Shown: piece by piece, positions 18,200 to 26,003 of the stretch
Layout of the letters: every line of letters begins with the position of its first letter
How positions within the stretch are numbered: the stretch's first letter is position 1
Assembly: GCA_902780495.1 (NCBI GenBank)
Contig: CACZFM010000008.1
Coordinates: forward strand, 1 to 64,000
Reading direction: 5' to 3'
Source of the DNA: an uncultured Bacteroidales bacterium
GTDB taxonomy: Bacteria; Bacteroidota; Bacteroidia; Bacteroidales; Paludibacteraceae
DNA: 64,000 nucleotides
Notes under the pieces: generated by a model
What the model was told of the DNA's origin: nothing
Database searches by the model: none
Seen by the model: only the letters and a program-made list of their open reading frames with translations
Made by a program: the position numbers and the translations under genes

Positions 18200-19528
18200 A
18201 TGAAATATTATATCGAAACCTACGGTTGCCAGATGAATGCAGCCGACAGCGAAGTGGTAGCAGCCATTCTCAATACCACGGATGCCACAATGGCGGAAAC
18301 GCCCGAAGAGGCGGATTGGATTATCCTGAACACCTGTTCTATCCGTGACAAGGCGGAGCAGACCGTCTGCCATCGTCTGGACGAACTCACCCACCGCAAA
18401 GCGCCTTCCGGAAAGGGAAGACTGCATTTGGGCGTCATCGGTTGTATGGCGGAGAGGATGGGCGAAGAGCTGATTGACCGCTATCACGTTGATTTTGTGG
18501 CAGGTCCCGATGCCTATCTGGATATCCCTAACTTGCTGCAATTGGCGCAACAGGGGCACAAAGCTATCAATGTGCAATTGTCCACCACCGAGACCTATCG
18601 CTCTATTATCCCGCAACGCATAGGCCGTTCTATCAGCGGCTTTGTGAGCATCATGCGCGGTTGTAACAATTTCTGTTCCTACTGCGTGGTGCCTTACACC
18701 CGTGGCCGTGAGCGCAGCCGCGATGTAGAGAGCATATTGGCGGAGGTGCAGGATCTCCGCAGCCGTGGCTACAAAGAGGTCACTTTGCTTGGCCAGAATG
18801 TCAACTCCTATCGCTTTGTGCCGGAGGGCGCGGAAGACCGTGTCATCACGTTCCCGATGTTATTGGAACAAGTCGCCGAAGCCGTGCCGGATATGCGTAT
18901 ACGCTTCACTACATCCCACCCGAAGGACATGTCGGATGAGACTCTTCATGTCATTGCGCGCCACGACAATCTCTGCAAGTTCATCCATTTGCCTGTGCAG
19001 AGTGGCTCCAACCGCATCCTCAAGGCAATGAACCGCAAATATACACGCGAATGGTATCTGGATCGCATTGCCGCCATTCGCCGTATCTTGCCCGATGCTG
19101 CCATTGGCACCGATGTCTTCTGCGGCTTTCATGACGAAACGCTCGAGGACCATGCGCAGACCCTCTCTCTCATGCGCGAAGTGGGCTTTGACACGGCGTT
19201 CATGTTCAAGTACTCCGAGCGTCCCGGCACCTATGCGCAACGACATCTGCCGGACAACATCTCCGAGGAGGAGAAAGTGCGCCGCTTGAATGAAATCATT
19301 GCCTTGCAGAACGAACTCTCATTGGAAAGCAACCGCCGTGAGATTGGCAAGACGGTGGAAGTCTTGGTGGAAGGTATCTCCAAGCGCAGCCAAGACGATG
19401 TATTTGGCCGCACCTCGCAGTATAAGACCGTTGTTTTCCCGCGTAAGGGGCACAAGATTGGCGATTTGGTCCGTGTGCGTATCCTTTCTGCCTCAGCCGC
19501 CACGTTGTTGGGCGAGGAAGCGGAATAA
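18200..19528 (+). CDS. miaB: tRNA-2-methylthio-N6-dimethylallyladenosine synthase
   Basis: MiaB is a radical-SAM methylthiotransferase acting on A37 of tRNAs that read UNN codons. The 442-aa product has the N-terminal UPF0004 domain with its cluster cysteines (ETYGCQMNAADSE, LNTCSIRDKAEQ, IGCMAER). The radical-SAM motif is GCNNFCSYCVVPYTRGRERSR, and a C-terminal TRAM domain closes the protein. A TTG at 18176 could lengthen the protein, but the ATG at 18200 fits the family. It is the last gene of the rbfA operon and converges with the SDR gene 2 bases away. Confidence 0.96.
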   Translation: MKYYIETYGCQMNAADSEVVAAILNTTDATMAETPEEADWIILNTCSIRDKAEQTVCHRLDELTHRKAPSGKGRLHLGVIGCMAERMGEELIDRYHVDFVAGPDAYLDIPNLLQLAQQGHKAINVQLSTTETYRSIIPQRIGRSISGFVSIMRGCNNFCSYCVVPYTRGRERSRDVESILAEVQDLRSRGYKEVTLLGQNVNSYRFVPEGAEDRVITFPMLLEQVAEAVPDMRIRFTTSHPKDMSDETLHVIARHDNLCKFIHLPVQSGSNRILKAMNRKYTREWYLDRIAAIRRILPDAAIGTDVFCGFHDETLEDHAQTLSLMREVGFDTAFMFKYSERPGTYAQRHLPDNISEEEKVRRLNEIIALQNELSLESNRREIGKTVEVLVEGISKRSQDDVFGRTSQYKTVVFPRKGHKIGDLVRVRILSASAATLLGEEAE

Positions 19529-19530
19529 GC

Positions 19531-20325
19531 TTAGAACCATCCCCATCGGCGGACACAGCGCAGTAACCCCGTGGGGATGAATTGTATCAGGGCTGTCAGG
19601 ATGTGCCAGAACACTGCCGGCACCGTCACTTTGTATGTGCCGCGGAACATGGCGTTCAACCCGCGACGGGCGAGGGTTTCCGGACTCACCACCATGCCCA
19701 GACATTTGCCGGCTTGGGTCATCCACGGACGGATGCTGTACAGGCCTGTATCCACCGCACCTGGACTCACATTGGTCACATGCACCCCAAACGGCTTCAG
19801 TTCGATATGCAGCGAACGCGTGAAGTTGTTTAGGAAGGCTTTCGTACTGCTGTAGGTGCCCAGACGTTGCACGGCTATCTTGCTGGTGACAGAGCACACG
19901 TTGAGCATATAGCCTTTTTTGCGTTCGCGCATCTCTTGTCCGTACAGCCAGCATAGCATGGCGGGAGTGTACACATGCAGGTTGAGGATGAGGGAGGTGA
20001 AACCTTCCGAGTCATCTAGAATATCACGGTCATGATACACGCCTGCGTTATTCACCAGCACTTCTATCTCCATCCCTTGTTTTTGGGTATAGGTGTATAG
20101 TTGTCGTGCCGAGTCTTGTCGGCCGAGGTCCAGCACCAGACTTTCTACCTCTATGTTGGGGTAGGTTTGTTTCAGTTCGGCGGCTTTGTCGTGGATTGCT
20201 TCTTCGTTGCTTACTATCAGCAGGTTATATCCGTGTTTGCCTAATTCGCGGGCAAAGGCGTATCCGATGCCGGACGAGGCACCTGTCACCAGGGCGAAAT
20301 GTGTGCGTAAACTCTTTTCTTCCAT
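19531..20325 (-). CDS. Short-chain dehydrogenase/reductase
   Basis: A 264-aa Rossmann-fold oxidoreductase of the classical SDR type. It has the cofactor loop TGASSGIGYAFAREL near residue 14, LVNNAGVYHD, the Ser of the catalytic set in VCSVTSKIA and YSSTKAFLNNF with the catalytic Tyr and Lys. The C-terminal tail (ALIQFIPTGLLRCVRRWGWF) is hydrophobic and may anchor it to membrane, as in the DltE/YqjQ-like branch. The substrate is unknown. It has its own promoter at 20349-20379. Confidence 0.9.
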   Translation of the reverse strand: MEEKSLRTHFALVTGASSGIGYAFARELGKHGYNLLIVSNEEAIHDKAAELKQTYPNIEVESLVLDLGRQDSARQLYTYTQKQGMEIEVLVNNAGVYHDRDILDDSEGFTSLILNLHVYTPAMLCWLYGQEMRERKKGYMLNVCSVTSKIAVQRLGTYSSTKAFLNNFTRSLHIELKPFGVHVTNVSPGAVDTGLYSIRPWMTQAGKCLGMVVSPETLARRGLNAMFRGTYKVTVPAVFWHILTALIQFIPTGLLRCVRRWGWF

Positions 20326-20348
20326 ATCTTATATTCTTTTTCAAGGTG

Positions 20349-20379
20349 CAAAAGTACAACAAATGTTGCACATACGCAA
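20349..20379 (-). promoter_or_regulatory. Promoter of the SDR gene
   Basis: On the minus strand TACTTTTG is at 20356-20349 and TTG at 20379-20377, 23 bases apart. The stretch from the -33 box inward (TTTGCGTATGTGCAA) recurs at the promoter near 35977 and at an orphan site near 20634. Confidence 0.7.
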
Positions 20380-20547
20380 ATATTTTGGTGATTTTTTTGT
20401 CGGCTCGGATATTTCCGAGTTTTTTTATGCTGTCTGTAGTCTGCTATGCTCGCATAAGCAGGCGACAGGCGGTGTAAAAAAAGTGGTGCATAGCACAGGC
20501 AGAAAAGTCACCAAAATATCCCAGTGTATGCCCCGCAGCCCGCGAAC

Positions 20548-20588
20548 GTACTTTCGGCGGGCCCCGCTTGCGGGAGGGCCGAAAGTAC
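20548..20588. repeat. Perfect inverted repeat forming a long hairpin
   Basis: GTACTTTCGGC (20548-20558) is the exact reverse complement of GCCGAAAGTAC (20578-20588). The 19-base spacer itself contains CCCGC-TT-GCGGG, so the whole 41-base element can fold into one extended, very stable hairpin. There is no T-run on either side, so it is not a standard terminator. It may be a REP-like or structural element. Confidence 0.7.
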
Positions 20589-20626
20589 AACAAAAACACT
20601 CCTGTGTATGTCCGGCAGGCGGCGTC

Positions 20627-20657
20627 CGAAGATACTACAAAAATTGCACATACGCAA
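20627..20657 (-). promoter_or_regulatory. Orphan promoter-like copy without a gene
   Basis: On the minus strand TTG at 20657-20655 is 23 bases from TATCTTCG at 20634-20627. The inner sequence TTTGCGTATGTGCAATTTTTG copies the promoter of the gene at 34884-35936. No open reading frame lies downstream before the hairpin. It may be a decayed duplicate or drive an unrecognised RNA. Confidence 0.4.
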
Positions 20658-20696
20658 ATATTTTCCTCCCTTTCCGTCACTTTTTGACCAAAATGT

Positions 20697-20727
20697 TTGC
20701 ATAATTCAAAAAAAAGCATTACCTTTG
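20697..20727 (+). promoter_or_regulatory. Promoter of the toxin-antitoxin-like pair
   Basis: TTG at 20697-20699 and TACCTTTG at 20720-20727 are 23 bases apart with an eight-A tract between. The first start codon of the pair lies 21 bases after the -7 box, so the leader is very short. Confidence 0.75.
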
Positions 20728-20747
20728 CCGCGAAATTGAAAAATAAT

Positions 20748-20915
20748 ATGCGTACAGTACCGGTTACACATTCGGACTTTGTCCCTCTTACAAGTGCTCA
20801 AATGCCCTATCCTGCAATCACTTTGGCGGAGTTGGAAGAGAGAAGTATTTCTCTTGAGGAATCGGAGAGAAGGATTGAAAAACTCATTCATGATTTCTAT
20901 CATCCCAAAGCATGA
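20748..20915 (+). CDS. Small acidic protein, probable antitoxin partner
   Basis: A 55-aa protein (MRTVPVTHSDFVPLTSAQM, then AITLAELEERSISLEESERRIEKLIHDFYHPKA). The C-terminal half is a charged, probably helical segment of the kind that wraps around RelE/ParE toxins. There is no visible DNA-binding motif beyond the short N-terminal part. Its TGA overlaps the ATG of the next gene as ATGA. Length, order (small gene first), 4-base overlap and a partner ending like RelE/ParE all fit a type II antitoxin. The family itself is not recognised, so the role is inferred. Confidence 0.6.
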   Translation: MRTVPVTHSDFVPLTSAQMPYPAITLAELEERSISLEESERRIEKLIHDFYHPKA

Positions 20916-21229
20916 TTGTTCGCATTGACAATAATGTTCATTTGCAGATTGCCGAATTTTACGCGGTTTCTATGGCTTTGCATCCCACTTTGGATGAGGC
21001 TGTTGTGGAGCGTAAAAAAGCGCGGTTGTATGCTGCTATTCGTGAGTTGGAGCACTACGCGGCGATTTATCCGTTGGCTCGTTATAAGCAGGCGTGGATA
21101 GATGCTGGGTATCATGAGTTCATTGCAGAAGACTTTCATTTTGCATATAAACTTTATACGCTGAAAGAAACGGGTGAGGCTGTGGCTTATGTTATAGATG
21201 CATGTCATAGCTTACTTTATCATAATTAG
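20912..21229 (+). CDS. RelE/ParE-like toxin candidate
   Basis: A 105-aa protein with a helical N-terminal half (HLQIAEFYAVSMALHPTLDEAV, then an Arg/Lys-rich helix) and a beta-rich C-terminal half. The latter (FHFAYKLYTL, then AVAYVIDACHSLLYHN) resembles the last strands of RelE/ParE-fold proteins in Bacteroidetes, where HFAY and a closing D..H..LLY pattern is usual. It follows a 55-aa gene with a 4-base overlap. The toxic activity is inferred; a host-regulation or unrelated function is possible. The AT-rich spacer after it ends in a small hairpin. Confidence 0.62.
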   Translation: MIVRIDNNVHLQIAEFYAVSMALHPTLDEAVVERKKARLYAAIRELEHYAAIYPLARYKQAWIDAGYHEFIAEDFHFAYKLYTLKETGEAVAYVIDACHSLLYHN

Positions 21230-21231
21230 CG

Positions 21232-21251
21232 CATAGCCCTGCTATGTTTTC
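21232..21251 (+). terminator. Short hairpin terminator after the toxin-like gene
   Basis: CATAGC (21232-21237) and GCTATG (21241-21246) flank a 3-base loop and are followed by TTTT. The stem is only 6 bp, so termination may be partial. Confidence 0.5.
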
Positions 21252-21294
21252 ATATTAACTTATCAATATTATTAACCAAAAAACAACAATCAAC

Positions 21295-22153
21295 ATGAAG
21301 AAAATCTTTTCCATCTTCGCAGCAGCCCTTATCATCTTTGGCGCTGTATCATGCAAAAACAAAAAGGACGAACCATCGGCTCCTAAAGGCGCTTTCACCA
21401 TCGAAATTAGCAACATTACCGATGAAGGGTGTGACTTCATCATTACTCCTTCGGATAATACGGTGGAATACATGCGTATGTTCATGACGACAGAATATTT
21501 CCACCAAAGAATTGGTTTACACCGATAGTAAAAACAACGGTGATATCAAACAGGGTAGGTATACAGATGTCGAAAAGGACTTAAATTCTCGTGTTGAGTA
21601 TGTTCTTGCTGCCTTCTATATTGATGCCGAACTCAACGTTGTTGGCGATGTAGCACTTTCGAAATCTTTCTACACCCTGCCTTCTGGATTTGTTGACCTT
21701 GGCTTGCCATCGGGTATCCTTTGGGATTATAGTAACACTGCTAATGCGGATGACGACACTTACCTCTTTACATGGGAGGAAGCCAGAGACAGGTTCAGCG
21801 GGTCTCTTCCCACCGAAGAACAATATCAGGAATTGTTGAAATTTGGAAACTGGCAGTGGGATGATTATTATAGTGGATATGACGTATATGGTCCCAACGG
21901 AAACGCCATTTGGTTCGGTTCTACCGGCAAGTATAAGATAGAGACTGAATCAGGAGCAGTAGTGGTTAATTATGATGCGGAGGGTGAATATGCATGTTGT
22001 CTTTGGAGTATTACGGATAACTATATACTCAAACAACACAATGGGAAATTCTTGTTCTTCACCCAAACGGATGGACCCAGAATGAAATCGACTCCTGTTT
22101 CTGAGCGTCTTGCTAAAGTTCACCTCGTAGCAGAAAACCCCAACATGAGATAA
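21295..22153 (+). pseudogene. Frameshifted lipoprotein with FISUMP-like C-terminal domain
   Basis: Frame 1 from 21295 gives MKKIFSIFAAALIIFGAVSC, a lipoprotein signal, and runs to a stop at 21528. A second frame, open through 21490-22153, continues the same protein (ISTKELVYTDSKNNGD and on to ENPNMR). The frames join near 21490-21505, in GAATATTTCCACC, where one extra T would explain the break. The C-terminal part (GFVDLGLPSGILW, LPTEEQYQELL, GPNGNAIWF) resembles the Fibrobacter succinogenes major paralogous domain of surface lipoproteins. Together the parts encode about 285 residues. The break may be a true mutation, a programmed shift or an assembly error. Confidence 0.7.
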
Positions 22154-22181
22154 TCAACAGCCTGACACCTGTTGCAATCAC

Positions 22182-22214
22182 CAAAGGTCGGATTCTCTCC
22201 GGCCTTTGTTTTTG
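22182..22214 (+). terminator. Rho-independent terminator
   Basis: CAAAGGTCGGA (22182-22192) pairs with TCCGGCCTTTG (22198-22208) with one G-T wobble and a 5-base loop, followed by TTTTT. It closes the frameshifted lipoprotein gene. Confidence 0.85.
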
Positions 22215-22261
22215 TATACACCGCGCTTTGCGCCTATAAACCGCTCGCGAACGCGAGTAAT

Positions 22262-22354
22262 TCCCGTATAACCATTAGGCTATTATTAGGTTATTATTGG
22301 GTGATTATTGGGTTATTAGTAGGTTATTAAGCAGACGAAAAGCAGAGGAAAGCA
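22262..22354 (+). repeat. Dispersed 11-bp-phased repeat element, copy A
   Basis: GG dinucleotides occur at 22278, 22289, 22300, 22311 and 22322, exactly 11 bases apart, inside the unit GGTTATTATTG and variants. A 25-base flank at 22330-22354 (AGCAGACGAAAAGCAGAGG and on) is identical, in reverse complement, to 55957-55981 next to copy C. The opposite flank (CCCGTATAACCATTAGGC) also matches copy C with few changes. It lies between the terminator at 22214 and the M16 promoter. Confidence 0.8.
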
Positions 22355-22426
22355 AGAAAAAAACAATATGTTTTGTATCTTTTAACCTTAAACTTTCAAC
22401 ATTCAACCAAAAATCTTTGATTTTTC

Positions 22427-22457
22427 TTGCATATTCGAAAAAAATATACTACCTTTG
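22427..22457 (+). promoter_or_regulatory. Promoter of the M16 peptidase operon
   Basis: TTG at 22427-22429 and TACCTTTG at 22450-22457, 23 bases apart, with GCATATTCG and an A-tract between. The GCATATTCG block is shared with the promoters of the GH2 lipoprotein gene and of tRNA-Arg. Confidence 0.8.
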
Positions 22458-22503
22458 CAGCCCTGTTCAAAACAACAACGGAAAACAATAAAAATACAAC
22501 GAT

Positions 22504-25404
22504 ATGAAACACATTCATCTTTGTCTCGTTCTCTGTCTCGCAATGGCGGCACAGGCGAAAACCTACAATTTCCGGACCGTACCGAACGATCCGATGCACG
22601 CACGTATTTATCAACTTGAAAACGGACTTACCGTCTACATGACGCGTAATACCGAGAAACCTGAAATCAAGGCTATGGTCGCTGTCCGTGCGGGAAGTCA
22701 GAACGACCCGCTCAATGCCACAGGACTGGCACACTACCAAGAGCATCTTATGTTTAAGGGTACGACCCAATATGGCACCACTGACTATGCCAAGGAAAAA
22801 CCCATCTTGGATGCAATAGACGAACTGTACGAAGTCTATGGACAAACCACCGACCCCGAAAAGCGTAAAGCCATCTACCATCAGATTGACAGTTTCTCCT
22901 ATGAAGGCTCGAAAATCGCTATCGCAAATGAATTTGACAAACTGATGTCCTCTATCGGTGCCACAGGCGTTAACGCCTATACTTCCGGAGACCGCACCTG
23001 CTATTTCGAAGTGATTCCTGCCGGTGAATTGCGCCGTTGGGCGATGATTGAAAGCGGACGGTTCACCGACCTTGTCGTTCGCGGTTTCCATACCGAACTG
23101 GAGGCGGTTTATGAGGAGTTTAATATGTACAGCACGATGGACCAGCAGAAAATCCTGCTTGCCATTGACCAAACCCTTTATCCCAATATCCCTTACCGCC
23201 AGCACACAACGCTTGGTACGCAGGAACACCTTAAGAATCCTTCCCTAAAGGAAATCAAGAAGTTCTACAACACCTATTATCGCCCCAACAATGTCGCTGT
23301 CATTCTGTCGGGTGATTTTGACTTCAACAAAGCCATTGCCATTGTGGACGAATACTTTGGCAGTTGGCAGCCGCAGTATATCCCTGCTGCGGATAAACCT
23401 CAGCAGGAGCCTCTTGCTGTCCACAAAGATACCGTGGTTTATGGCAACGAATCCCCGCAATTGTGGATGGCATATCGCTTCCCTGCCGTCACCGATAAAG
23501 ATATGGATATCATCGAAGTGATGTCCGAAGTGCTGCAGAACGGCAAGTGTGGCCTCTTCGACCTTGATATTGCCCAGAAGCAACTCCTTTTGGGGGCCGA
23601 ATCGGGACTTGTTAATGGCAACGACTTCTCTACCTATTACCTGATTGGTGTTCCCAAAGACGGACAGTCCTTGGATGATGTTCGCAATATCATGTTGGCC
23701 GAAGTGGAGAAACTGAAGAAAGGTGATTTCTCGGAAGACATGCTTGCTGCCATTGTCGCCAACCTCCGTCGCCATAAGATGGAAGCGCTGCAGTCCAACG
23801 ATGCACGCGTGAATATCTTCCTCAACTCCTTCATTTACGGCATCCCGTACGAAGAAACAACCACCGAACTGGACCGCAAAGCCAAAGTCACAAAGGCGGA
23901 TATCGTACGCGTGGCAAACCAATATTTCACCGACACCTATGCTTGCGTGAAGAAAGAGCAAGGTGAGAACGTGAACCCTGCCAAGGTGGAGAAACCTCAA
24001 ATCACACCTATTGAGATGAACCGTGAAGCCAAATCGCAGTTCTTTGCCCGCCTGGAGAAGATGCACGCCGAACCTCTTACGCCCCAATTCCTGGACTTTG
24101 ACAAAGACCTCAGCCGTAAAACCCTGGTGCACGACCAGATGATGTATTATGTGCAGAACAAAGATAACCAACTCTTCTCACTGGATATGGTCGTTGAGCG
24201 CGGAACAAATGATCTTCCGGAACTTGACCTTGCCACCGATTTGATGGCATACTTGGGAACAGCCACCCTCTCCGCAGAAGAACTGCAGGCGGAACTCTAC
24301 AGACTCGCCGCTGAAACATCGGTATATAATTCCGGCACGGAAACCCACTTCATGATTTATGGTCTGCAGGAGAACTTCGATGCCACCCTACGCTTGTTGG
24401 AAGACCATGTCTTGGGAGCACAAGCCGATGAAACCATCTACAAAGAACTGGTGGCAGACCGTATCAAAGCCCATAACGATGCCAAGAGCGACCAGAAAGC
24501 CTGCTTTGGCAACCTTAGCAGCATGGGTAAGTATGGAAAGGCTGTTCACAAACGCCTTACTCTCACACCGAAACAGATGCGCAAACTGTCGGGCGCGATT
24601 GTGCTGGACGAACTTCGTGGCCTCGTTCCCGGAATATCGCGTGTCGAATACTACGGACCTGCTACGGAACAGGAAATCACTGCCCGTCTGAACAGCGACT
24701 CACGCCTGCTGGCACAGGGAGAGAAGAGTAAACAACTCAAAGCCAATCGCCTCCGCCCTGAAGAAATACAGAAAAGCGAAGTATGGATGGCACCCTACAA
24801 TGCCAATAACATCTACTTGATGGGTCTTGCCAACTGGGGCGAGAAATACGATGTAAAGAGTGAAGCCGTCATTCGTCTCTTCAACGAATACTTTGGCGGT
24901 TCGATGGGTTCAATCGTCTTCCAGGAAATGCGTGAGGCACGCGCACTCTGCTACACCGCTTACGCCGGTTATTCGCAGGCTGGATATGAAGGGGAGAATA
25001 ACACGTTCCAAACCTACATCATCACCCAGAATGACAAACTGCAGGCAGCGATGGATATGTTCGATTCCATCTGCGACAATCTGCCTATCTCGGCCACTGC
25101 TTTCGAACAGGCCAAGAGTTCCCTTCTTAAGAACATCGAGAAACGCCGCTATGTCCGTTCTTCTCCCATCTCCAGTTATCTGGCGTTCACCCGTAAAGGA
25201 TGGGACCATGACTGCTATCGCGAGATATATGAGGCAGTGAAGAATCTCACCATGGATGATGTAGTTGCTTTCCAGAAAGAGCATGTGGCACATCGCACCT
25301 ACCGTTACCTCGTGCTTGGTAATAAGAAAGAACTGGATATGAAGTATCTGAAGAGACGCGGTAAAGTGCGTCAGTTCCGTGAAAAAGATATTTTCGTCTA
25401 TTGA
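22504..25404 (+). CDS. M16 family zinc metallopeptidase (two-domain insulinase/pitrilysin type)
   Basis: A 966-aa exported peptidase. The signal peptide (HIHLCLVLCLAMAAQA) is followed by the N-terminal catalytic module with the inverted zinc motif HYQEHLMFKGT (HxxEH, residues 77-81) and the third ligand region around ELEAVYEEFNMY. The C-terminal half is the second, non-catalytic M16 module (WGEKYDVKSEAVIRLFNEYFGGSMGS, then EMREARALCYTAYAGYS). Such enzymes digest peptides in the periplasm or at the surface. It heads an operon: the phosphoribosyltransferase gene begins 1 base after its stop. Length matches the about 950-aa Bacteroidetes members. Confidence 0.92.
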   Translation: MKHIHLCLVLCLAMAAQAKTYNFRTVPNDPMHARIYQLENGLTVYMTRNTEKPEIKAMVAVRAGSQNDPLNATGLAHYQEHLMFKGTTQYGTTDYAKEKPILDAIDELYEVYGQTTDPEKRKAIYHQIDSFSYEGSKIAIANEFDKLMSSIGATGVNAYTSGDRTCYFEVIPAGELRRWAMIESGRFTDLVVRGFHTELEAVYEEFNMYSTMDQQKILLAIDQTLYPNIPYRQHTTLGTQEHLKNPSLKEIKKFYNTYYRPNNVAVILSGDFDFNKAIAIVDEYFGSWQPQYIPAADKPQQEPLAVHKDTVVYGNESPQLWMAYRFPAVTDKDMDIIEVMSEVLQNGKCGLFDLDIAQKQLLLGAESGLVNGNDFSTYYLIGVPKDGQSLDDVRNIMLAEVEKLKKGDFSEDMLAAIVANLRRHKMEALQSNDARVNIFLNSFIYGIPYEETTTELDRKAKVTKADIVRVANQYFTDTYACVKKEQGENVNPAKVEKPQITPIEMNREAKSQFFARLEKMHAEPLTPQFLDFDKDLSRKTLVHDQMMYYVQNKDNQLFSLDMVVERGTNDLPELDLATDLMAYLGTATLSAEELQAELYRLAAETSVYNSGTETHFMIYGLQENFDATLRLLEDHVLGAQADETIYKELVADRIKAHNDAKSDQKACFGNLSSMGKYGKAVHKRLTLTPKQMRKLSGAIVLDELRGLVPGISRVEYYGPATEQEITARLNSDSRLLAQGEKSKQLKANRLRPEEIQKSEVWMAPYNANNIYLMGLANWGEKYDVKSEAVIRLFNEYFGGSMGSIVFQEMREARALCYTAYAGYSQAGYEGENNTFQTYIITQNDKLQAAMDMFDSICDNLPISATAFEQAKSSLLKNIEKRRYVRSSPISSYLAFTRKGWDHDCYREIYEAVKNLTMDDVVAFQKEHVAHRTYRYLVLGNKKELDMKYLKRRGKVRQFREKDIFVY

Positions 25405-25405
25405 T

Positions 25406-25930
25406 ATGAAGTACGACGTTAAATACAACGAACAAACAGTGCGGGAGCGTATTGCGGCAACTGCCAACGCGCTCCGCAAGAAAGGTATCTTGACGGAAGA
25501 TACGGTTTATCTCGTCATGTTGAACGGAGGACTGTGGTTCGCCACCCATCTCTTCGATGCACTTGGCGGAGTGGGGAACAAAGTGTTTATGATTAAAGGG
25601 CATTCCTACACGGGTGTGGAGCGCGGCGAATTTCTTTGGGACTGCTTGCCTGACGAACAGGAAGTGGCTGGCCGCAAACTGGTGATACTGGATGATATCT
25701 GTGATTCAGGTGCCACCATCAATATCATATACCGTTTCTTCAAGACAAAAGCCGAACGCATCACCTTTGTCACCCTCTTGGAACGCACTACGAGGCAGAT
25801 TGATGCGGATGTGGAACTCTATAGCTGCATCCAAGACGACTCGCAGGATTTCTTTGTCGGCTGCGGCTTGGATGATAACGAAACCTCACGCTTCCTTCCC
25901 TATGTGGGAGTGTTGCAGGTGGAAAACTGA
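25406..25930 (+). CDS. hpt: Hypoxanthine phosphoribosyltransferase
   Basis: This enzyme joins hypoxanthine or guanine to PRPP in purine salvage. The 174-aa product has the PRPP-binding signature KLVILDDICDSGAT near residue 95, the early loop VMLNGGLWFATHL, and the family C-terminal VGCGLDDNETSRFLPYVGV. A longer start at 25379 would overlap the peptidase gene; the ATG at 25406 fits the family. It lies second in the M16 operon. Confidence 0.9.
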   Translation: MKYDVKYNEQTVRERIAATANALRKKGILTEDTVYLVMLNGGLWFATHLFDALGGVGNKVFMIKGHSYTGVERGEFLWDCLPDEQEVAGRKLVILDDICDSGATINIIYRFFKTKAERITFVTLLERTTRQIDADVELYSCIQDDSQDFFVGCGLDDNETSRFLPYVGVLQVEN

Positions 25931-26003
25931 CCGACAGGTCAAACCCATAGTATGGATAATCAAACGAATAGATAATAAAAAAACATTAATCACGATAAAC
26001 AAT

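Larger units (their letters stand above)
20380..20695. other. Gene-free spacer with repeats and promoter remnants
   Basis: No coding region is supported here. The segment contains a strong inverted repeat (20548-20588), an orphan minus-strand promoter-like site (20627-20657) and several short repeated phrases, for instance TGTGTATG before GC-rich CCGCAGCC and CCGGCAGGC blocks. The base composition alternates sharply between GC-rich and AT-rich. It looks like decayed or duplicated regulatory DNA, not a lost gene. Confidence 0.5.

Noticed and set aside
20186..20704. Plus-strand frame of 172 codons across the SDR start and the spacer
   Set aside because: It spans the hairpin and an antisense part of the SDR gene and has no protein-like pattern.
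22262..22354. CRISPR array or origin iterons in the 11-bp phased units
   Set aside because: Units are contiguous without spacers, too short for CRISPR, and no cas or replication gene is near. Kept only as a dispersed repeat.
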